Source: Bacillota bacterium (GTDB taxonomy: Bacteria > Bacillota > UBA4882 > UBA10575). From it: a DNA stretch of 9,151 nucleotides. Shown here one piece after another: positions 4,707-9,151 of the stretch. The notes beneath the pieces were generated by a model. The model saw nothing but the letters and a program-made list of their open reading frames with translations, made no database searches and had not been told where the DNA came from. Location of the stretch: contig JAAZDX010000103.1 of the NCBI GenBank assembly GCA_012512605.1, positions 1 to 9,151 on the forward strand, read 5' to 3'. Made by a program: the position numbers and the translations under genes. The first letter of the stretch is position 1. Each line of letters begins with the position of its first letter.

Positions 4707-5852
4707 GTGCCCCGTCCGATGTTTTTACCGGTCAGCAGGTTGCCTCTGGGGAAAAGGTGGTTGACGGTAGGTGCCCGCGGTCAAGATGTCCGGCAGCTTC
4801 AGGCGCTCCTATCCGCATTGGGGCTTTATGCCGGTGCGATCAATGGCGAATATGACCTTTTAACCCAGGAAGCGGTGAAGGGCTTCCAAAAAGCCTACCA
4901 CCTTGTTGTTGATGGAGTGTGCGGTCCGGATACCTGTAAGCTGCTTACGGAAGAACGGATTTATAACCGGATCCTAAACGTGAGCAGTACAGGCGAGACC
5001 ATCCATACTCTGGCCGCGCAGTACGGAGTAGGTTGGCAAGCCCTTAAGGATCCGGCGACCCGTTGTCGTCTCCGCCAGGTTGTCCCTGGGCAACAAGTGA
5101 TGGTAGAAAGAAGGGAAATTATTTTTAGCGTCGAAAACTACGGCTCACCGGAATGCTCGGGCGTAGAAGATCACGGGGGGAAAAAATATATTTATGTAAA
5201 ACCAGCTGAACTTGGGGAGTTGGCGGGGCGATTGCCCCTGCCGGCACAATCGTCATTGGTAGTGGATTTATCCGAAAAAAAACTATCCCGCCGTGAAAGA
5301 AAAGCCCTGCGTCGGGTCGGCCGGGAGGTTGACGCCGAACTGATCTGGTGGCAAGACCTGGCCTCCTATCGTTTGCCATCAACCGAAGAAGCCGATGCCC
5401 TCATTATTTCCGTGCCGGTCGCGGTTTCGGCCGTTGATTCTCTGGTGGATTGGCCGCGACAAATTAAAAAGCTCTTAACCTATTATCCCTGTACGCGTCT
5501 TTTTGTACATTTCGATCTTCATGGTAAGGATCGGGACGACAAGGGGACCGAACGCCCTTTAACACCGGTGGAGAGGAAGCTGGCCCGCCTCAACCGAATC
5601 GAGGAACCGAAAAGAATTGGCCAGTATGGTTGGGTTTATTATCGTTACCGGTATAAAGACGAAACCAGATCGGTGCTTGTTCCCGATCGCTTGACCATTA
5701 GAGGGATTTTGGACCAGATTGACCGCTTAAACCTGCGCGGAGCCGTGTTCACCGGTGAGAATAATGGGTGGAAAGTTTGGCAAGGAGAAGGTAACCGCTA
5801 TTTTCAAGCTATCCCCCGGATTATGGTAATGAAGAAGGCAGTATTGGCATAA
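4707..5852 (+). CDS. Spore-type protein: peptidoglycan-binding domain, LysM-like domain and degenerate GH18-like C-terminus
   Basis: With GTG 4707 the protein has 381 residues and no signal peptide or membrane segment. Residues 20-82 are a PG_binding_1 (PF01471-type) domain: VGARGQDVRQLQALLSALGL, then AINGEYDLLTQEAVKGFQ and VDGVCGPDTCKLL. Residues 92-134 look LysM-like (TGETIHTLAAQYGV, ending VVPGQQVMV). The last 200 residues lack a clear family signature. Residues 307-347 (YRYRYKDETRSVLVPD, then DQIDRLNLRGAVF) resemble the end of GH18 cortex-lytic enzymes of the YaaH/SleL type. I cannot find the catalytic DxxDxDxE motif, so it is probably not an active glycosidase. A mother-cell protein bound to cortex or coat peptidoglycan fits these domains, the possible sigma-K promoter upstream and the sipL-like gene 87 bp downstream. 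The domain calls are seen in sequence; the spore role is inferred. Confidence 0.8.
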   Translation: MPRPMFLPVSRLPLGKRWLTVGARGQDVRQLQALLSALGLYAGAINGEYDLLTQEAVKGFQKAYHLVVDGVCGPDTCKLLTEERIYNRILNVSSTGETIHTLAAQYGVGWQALKDPATRCRLRQVVPGQQVMVERREIIFSVENYGSPECSGVEDHGGKKYIYVKPAELGELAGRLPLPAQSSLVVDLSEKKLSRRERKALRRVGREVDAELIWWQDLASYRLPSTEEADALIISVPVAVSAVDSLVDWPRQIKKLLTYYPCTRLFVHFDLHGKDRDDKGTERPLTPVERKLARLNRIEEPKRIGQYGWVYYRYRYKDETRSVLVPDRLTIRGILDQIDRLNLRGAVFTGENNGWKVWQGEGNRYFQAIPRIMVMKKAVLA

Positions 5853-5925
5853 ATATTCTTAGAACGCAGAAATTGGCCTTAGAAAGGAGGGTAAGGCCGG
5901 GCGGCGTTGGAACGCAAGTTTGCAC

Positions 5926-5932
5926 AAGGAGG
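5926..5932 (+). promoter_or_regulatory. Ribosome binding site that fixes the sipL-like start at ATG 5940
   Basis: AAGGAGG ends 7 bases before ATG 5940, an ideal spacing. A second strong site, AAAGGAGGG (5883-5891), lies upstream but its nearest in-frame start (TTG 5907) is 15 bases away, which is too far. Confidence 0.85.
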
Positions 5933-5939
5933 GGGTAGA

Positions 5940-7556
5940 ATGTTTACTTGCCATTATGGGCAGGTGATGATGGAAAAAGCCTTACACACCACCAATAAGT
6001 ATCTGGAAGTACAGGGCAAGGTTGATCTAGCCGCGGATCATCCGGAACTGGAAGCGGTCCTTGCGGCCTACGGATACTTGCGGGAGATTAAGGGTGAAAT
6101 CATCGGCAACAAACTGTTCTTATCCGGTTCAGTCGACCTTCATCTGGTTTATCGGGGTAAGGAGAGTTTAGACCGGGTTCCCGTGTATGGAATGGTGTGG
6201 AAAGGGACGGAAGGCGCGGTTGTCAACGCGGAGATTGACTTGCCCGATCTGGAGGCGAGCTGGGATTGGCATGTTTGTTTATTAAAAACGAAGTTGCAAC
6301 CGGAGGCGGACCGGACCCTTAAATACCAGTTGGAATTGGAAGTTCGGTTGCGTGCCCATGAACCGGTGGCGGTTGGGTTTGTTGAACAGATTGAAACCGA
6401 AGCTCCAATCCATACGGAAGTGGAGCATCTGTTGGTCGAGGAACCCCTGTTAAAAACCGATGTTAGTCGGGAGTTTGACAATACTTTTGCGCTTACCTAT
6501 CCGAAATTACCGCTCAGTCGCTTCGTTAGCTGTCAGGTCTATCCGGTGCACGCCACGGCTTCTTTCAACAAAGATCGGGTCAGCATCGAGGGTAAATTAG
6601 AAGTGCAATTGGTCTATGTGACCCTAACCGAAGACGGCCAAGAGGGCGGTCTGGAGACCCAAAAATGGACCGAAGAAAACGGCGGGGCGCTTCCTTTTCA
6701 GATCACCGTGGAAACCCCAATCGCGGAGGAGCCTTCGGTCTACTACGAACTGCGGGTGGAGAGCGTGGAGTGCACTTCCACCCATCCGGAAAGTTGCCGG
6801 GTACAAGTCCAGCTTGGCGCGGATGTGTGCCTAACGAAAACCAGGCAAACAAAGGCCATTATTGATGTGGCGGCGGCCGAGAAAGGGGTCATCGATCTTA
6901 AACGGGAGATTGGTTCCTGGATTGAAGTAGTCGAAGAAGTGGAACGCTCTTTTGTGGTCGAAAAACTACTTACCCTTCCCGATCAGCGGGCAAACATCGA
7001 AAAGGTTATACAGGTTATGGTTAGCGAGCCCAAAATCCAATGGGAGCTGGACCACGACCAGTTGCTTATCACGGGGGAAGCCCTTGCTAACCTTCTTTAC
7101 CAGGCGGAAAGAATGAGTGAAGAGGAGAATACAATTACGGCTGCTAGTTGGGGGCAAGGAGGGACGGAGGCCTTTACCTTTGGAACCACGATCGACCTGC
7201 CGGGGGTGGAAGAAGCAATGCAAGCCCGGGTCTTGCTTAATCCACAGCGGCCCCAGGTTGAACAGGTGGACGAAAAAACGGTTAAACTGATTTGGACGTT
7301 CAAGGCGATGATTACTGTAACGCAGAGCCGCGAATTTTTAGTGGTTACCGACAGCGCCTTAGTTCTGCCGGAGGAAGGGCCAAAACCAAGTATGTTGTTT
7401 TACGTGGTGCAGCCGGGAGATACATTATGGGGGATCGCCCGTCGGTACAATACGACCATGGCGGCGCTGGCCAAGACGAACCAGTTGACCGGCACTGACC
7501 AAGAACTAGTTTATGGAAAAAAACTTTTGATTCCAAAGAAACCGATTGTAAGCTAG
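5940..7556 (+). CDS. sipL: SPOCS (DUF3794) and LysM domain protein, SipL-like spore coat morphogenesis factor
   Basis: The product is 538 residues without signal peptide or membrane segment. It has three similar beta-rich modules of the SPOCS/DUF3794 type and a C-terminal LysM. Equivalent strands in the modules are GNKLFLSGSVDLHLVY (56-71), KDRVSIEGKLEVQLVY (211-226) and HDQLLITGEALANLLY (372-387). The LysM is at 486-531 (YVVQPGDTLWGIARRYN, then GKKLLIP). In Clostridioides difficile, SipL (about 519 aa) has this SPOCS-plus-LysM architecture; it binds the coat ATPase SpoIVA through its LysM domain and tethers coat to the forespore, playing the part SpoVID has in Bacillus. The same role in the mother cell is likely here. 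The start at ATG 5940 has an ideal ribosome binding site. No terminator separates it from the gene 87 bp upstream, so co-transcription is possible, but early (sigma-E) expression would need its own promoter, which I could not identify. A strong terminator follows. Confidence 0.87.
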   Translation: MFTCHYGQVMMEKALHTTNKYLEVQGKVDLAADHPELEAVLAAYGYLREIKGEIIGNKLFLSGSVDLHLVYRGKESLDRVPVYGMVWKGTEGAVVNAEIDLPDLEASWDWHVCLLKTKLQPEADRTLKYQLELEVRLRAHEPVAVGFVEQIETEAPIHTEVEHLLVEEPLLKTDVSREFDNTFALTYPKLPLSRFVSCQVYPVHATASFNKDRVSIEGKLEVQLVYVTLTEDGQEGGLETQKWTEENGGALPFQITVETPIAEEPSVYYELRVESVECTSTHPESCRVQVQLGADVCLTKTRQTKAIIDVAAAEKGVIDLKREIGSWIEVVEEVERSFVVEKLLTLPDQRANIEKVIQVMVSEPKIQWELDHDQLLITGEALANLLYQAERMSEEENTITAASWGQGGTEAFTFGTTIDLPGVEEAMQARVLLNPQRPQVEQVDEKTVKLIWTFKAMITVTQSREFLVVTDSALVLPEEGPKPSMLFYVVQPGDTLWGIARRYNTTMAALAKTNQLTGTDQELVYGKKLLIPKKPIVS

Positions 7557-7568
7557 AGGTAAAAAGGG

Positions 7569-7597
7569 AAAAGACGCCAAACGGCGTCTTTTTTTTT
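7569..7597 (+). terminator. Rho-independent terminator after the sipL-like gene
   Basis: Stem AAGACGCC (7571-7578) pairs with GGCGTCTT (7583-7590) around the loop AAAC, followed by a run of T to 7597. Two extra A-T pairs can extend the stem. This is the strongest terminator in the window. Confidence 0.94.
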
Positions 7598-7621
7598 GCG
7601 TTTTTACGATGGGGCCACTTC

Positions 7622-7650
7622 TTGACAACCATCTGGAAGTAGCTTATATT
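7622..7650 (+). promoter_or_regulatory. Near-consensus sigma-A promoter for the fmdB-type gene
   Basis: TTGACA at 7622-7627 is a perfect -35. After 17 bp comes TATATT at 7645-7650, one mismatch from TATAAT. The transcript would begin near 7657 with a leader of about 75 bases. That leader contains a weak hairpin, AGGTAA (7661-7666) with TTACCT (7676-7681). Confidence 0.78.
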
Positions 7651-7730
7651 ATTGTGATGTAGGTAAAAATCCAAGTTACCTTTCCAGAGCTCTTTTTCTT
7701 AAGATTTGGTGTTAATATGGAGGTGAAAAA

Positions 7731-7967
7731 ATGCCGACCTACGATTACAAGTGTTCAAAATGTGGTAAGTTCGAGTGGTTCCAAAAGATCACCGAGGATC
7801 CGTTGACGGTTTGTCCACATTGTGGCGGCGAAACTCAACGCCAGATCAGCCGCAACGTAGGGATTATCTTTAAGGGGAGCGGTTTTTATATCACCGACAA
7901 CCGGAATTCGAGTCAACACAAGGACGGCGACCAAACGTCGTCCACAAGCGAACAAAAGGTTTCATAG
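7731..7967 (+). CDS. FmdB-family zinc-ribbon protein
   Basis: This is a 78-residue protein of the FmdB/CxxC_CxxC_SSSS family: small zinc ribbons first noted beside formamidase genes, with no settled biochemical role. The start MPTYDYKC is typical of the family. Zinc ligands are Cys8 and Cys11 (CSKC) and Cys28 and Cys31 (CPHC). The family motif FKGSGFYITDNR follows at residues 47-58. The last 20 residues are polar, Ser/Gln/Asp-rich and probably disordered. ATG 7731 has TGGAGGTG 7 bases upstream. The gene has its own sigma-A promoter and is followed at once by a hairpin, so it appears to be constitutively expressed and perhaps monocistronic. Homologues in clostridia are often near housekeeping genes, consistent with pyrG nearby. 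Family membership is clear; the function (a regulatory or assembly zinc ribbon) is not known. Confidence 0.9.
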   Translation: MPTYDYKCSKCGKFEWFQKITEDPLTVCPHCGGETQRQISRNVGIIFKGSGFYITDNRNSSQHKDGDQTSSTSEQKVS

Positions 7968-7972
7968 ATTTC

Positions 7973-8005
7973 AGAAAGGTCCCTTCTTTAGGTGACCTTT
8001 CTTTT
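7973..8005 (+). terminator. Probable terminator after the fmdB-type gene
   Basis: A 9-bp stem, AGAAAGGTC (7973-7981) with GACCTTTCT (7994-8002), can be lengthened by two C-G pairs past a bulge. Only a short T tract follows (TTT then AAT), so termination may be partial and some read-through into the gene at 8041 is possible. Confidence 0.6.
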
Positions 8006-8040
8006 AATGACGATAATCTTACTTTAAGGGGGGGAGCAAC

Positions 8041-8790
8041 ATGGCGTCAACGGGAGAGAAGGGGCGGAATCTCTTTTTTATATTAAAACGGACGGTTGTT
8101 GACATCTACAATCATTTAGGCTATTCGATGCTCATCAGTATCCTGTGGTGTCTGGTCTTTATCCCTTTTGCCCATACCATCGTTAGGGCATTGCTTAGCG
8201 CCTTGGAAACCCAGGACCATCCGTTGTCTCTACTTCTTTTTTTACTCGTGATCGGTGTCCCTTATGCCGCCTTCATTCTCGGACCGGTCCAAACCGCCCT
8301 GTATTATCAGATGAATCAGGTAATCAACGACGAGGCTGAACTCAAGGGGTTGTGGGAAGGTTTCCGGAAACACTATTGGCTGGCGGCGAAGGTTTATGCG
8401 CTCTACACGGGCATCCTTCTTTTTTGCCTGGTCGATCTATTCATCTGTTTTTTTGTATTAGATCCATTTTTCTTTAAGATCTTGGGTTTTATTCTGTTTT
8501 ATCTTTTTCTCTTTTTGGTCTTTGCCATCCTATATTTACCGGGGTTTCTCGTCTTTCAACGTAATACAGTGAAAAAGGTCATGAAGAAAACCTTGATTTT
8601 GTTTTTAGACAATACTTTACTGACAATTGGTGCCTTCTTCATCATGATTTTGGTTGGGATCGCTTTTACGCTGCTCACCCCATTACTATTATTCTTTTAT
8701 GGTAGCTGCTTGCAGGTATTGATGATCCATTTATTCCACGGCGTAATGGCGAAATACCCGGATCCCGTCGCCCCGGCCCTGGAAGAATGA
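8041..8790 (+). CDS. Integral membrane protein, five predicted segments, possibly YesL/DUF624-like
   Basis: This 249-residue protein is very hydrophobic, with membrane segments near 28-50, 62-82, 114-138, 143-169 and 192-220. The N-terminus is a short polar cytosolic stretch with basic residues and no cleavable signal. Between segments 2 and 3 lies a conserved-looking cytosolic patch, GPVQTALYYQMNQVINDEAE then LWEGFRKHYW (81-113). It resembles the region after the second membrane helix of YesL/DUF624 proteins, where a Gly-Pro motif precedes a helix ending in a Phe/Trp-rich turn. I assign that family only tentatively; no catalytic or transport motif is visible. ATG 8041 has AAGGGGGGGAG (8026-8036) at suitable distance. 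It lies between the fmdB-type gene and pyrG, in the same direction, with 73 and 98 bp spacers. Its codon use and composition do not stand out from its neighbours beyond the hydrophobic T-rich bias expected for a membrane protein. Confidence 0.82.
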   Translation: MASTGEKGRNLFFILKRTVVDIYNHLGYSMLISILWCLVFIPFAHTIVRALLSALETQDHPLSLLLFLLVIGVPYAAFILGPVQTALYYQMNQVINDEAELKGLWEGFRKHYWLAAKVYALYTGILLFCLVDLFICFFVLDPFFFKILGFILFYLFLFLVFAILYLPGFLVFQRNTVKKVMKKTLILFLDNTLLTIGAFFIMILVGIAFTLLTPLLLFFYGSCLQVLMIHLFHGVMAKYPDPVAPALEE

Positions 8791-8888
8791 GCCGGTGTAG
8801 TTCTTTTAGAAATAGTGGTTAGGGTTCACGAAAACGTTAATGCTAAAAATGGTTTAATAGAGATACTTTTAAAGCTAGGGGGAGAATA

Positions 8889-9151
8889 GTGGCTAAATAT
8901 ATTTTTATTACCGGAGGCGTAGTATCCTCGTTGGGGAAAGGGATTACAGCGGCATCGATTGGGCGACTTTTGAAGAGCCGGGGAGTGAAAGTGAGTATAT
9001 TAAAGTTTGATCCCTATATCAACGTTGACCCGGGAACGATGAGCCCTTACCAACACGTTGAAGTTTTCGTCACCGACGACGGCGCGGAGACCGATTTGGA
9101 TTTAGGCCATTACGAACGGTTTATTGATGAAAACCTCTCGAAGAATAATAA
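8889..9151 (+). CDS. pyrG: CTP synthase PyrG, N-terminal part (3' end outside window)
   Basis: CTP synthase makes CTP from UTP, ATP and glutamine in the cytoplasm, the last step of pyrimidine nucleotide synthesis. The 87 codons present cover the start of the amidoligase domain. The signature ITGGVVSSLGKGITAAS (7-23) is the P-loop-like ATP site. KFDPYINVDPGTMSPYQH (39-56) and TDDGAETDLDLGHYERF (62-78) are classic PyrG blocks and include the Mg-binding Asp. The start is GTG 8889, with AGGGGGAG (8877-8884) just upstream; the second residue begins AKYIFITGG, as in other family members. The motif usually written QHGEVF reads QHVEVF here (GTT at 9057-9059), an unusual change. The 98-bp spacer before it has no clear promoter, terminator or the G-run start site known from B. 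subtilis pyrG control. Identification is certain; the rest of the gene is beyond the window. Confidence 0.97.
   Translation, partial: MAKYIFITGGVVSSLGKGITAASIGRLLKSRGVKVSILKFDPYINVDPGTMSPYQHVEVFVTDDGAETDLDLGHYERFIDENLSKNN

Noticed and set aside
5907..5939. TTG start for the sipL-like gene adding 11 residues
   Set aside because: The nearest upstream Shine-Dalgarno is 15 bases away, while ATG 5940 has an ideal site; the extra residues look like untranslated leader.
7661..7681. Attenuator hairpin in the fmdB-type leader
   Set aside because: The stem is only six mostly A-T/G-C pairs with a nine-base loop and no T run follows directly.

Overview
The window looks like a chromosomal segment of an anaerobic, endospore-forming member of the Bacillota (Clostridia/Limnochordia type). 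The reasons are spoVT directly downstream of mfd, a SPOCS+LysM coat-morphogenesis protein like clostridial SipL, a GluP/YqgP-type rhomboid protease, a TM1266-type hydrogenase-system regulator homologue, strong AGGAGG ribosome binding sites, and GTG/TTG starts. This is inference from gene content; no rRNA or other taxonomic marker gene is present.

Layout, left to right. The 3' part of mfd (1-1115) is followed by a 221-bp spacer bounded internally by a perfect 13-bp inverted repeat and holding a possible sigma-G promoter. Next is spoVT, whose reading frame is cut by an in-frame TAG at 1691 while clear SpoVT homology continues in the same frame to 1900. A rho-independent terminator separates it from a minus-strand orphan gene of 135 codons (1948-2355). 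That gene is divergent from an 82-codon TM1266-family regulator (2422-2670, TTG start). After a terminator comes a rhomboid protease with a TPR tail (2785-4398), again with its own terminator.

A 308-bp gene-free stretch (4399-4706) then contains a sigma-K-like promoter, hairpins and short repeats. It precedes a spore-type protein made of a peptidoglycan-binding domain, a LysM-like domain and a degenerate GH18-like end (4707-5852), then the SipL-like gene (5940-7556). A strong terminator closes this block. A near-consensus sigma-A promoter then drives an FmdB-type zinc-ribbon gene (7731-7967). A five-segment membrane protein (8041-8790) follows, and the 5' end of pyrG, CTP synthase (8889-9151, cut by the window edge).

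Functionally the window mixes housekeeping genes (mfd, pyrG) with sporulation genes (spoVT, the PG-binding/LysM protein, sipL). Most transcription units are short and closed by their own terminator. No mobile element, CRISPR array, tRNA or rRNA was seen. The points most worth checking are the amber codon inside spoVT, the inverted repeat upstream of it, the unusual Gly-to-Val change in a near-invariant pyrG motif, and the domain architecture and leader of the spore protein at 4707-5852.
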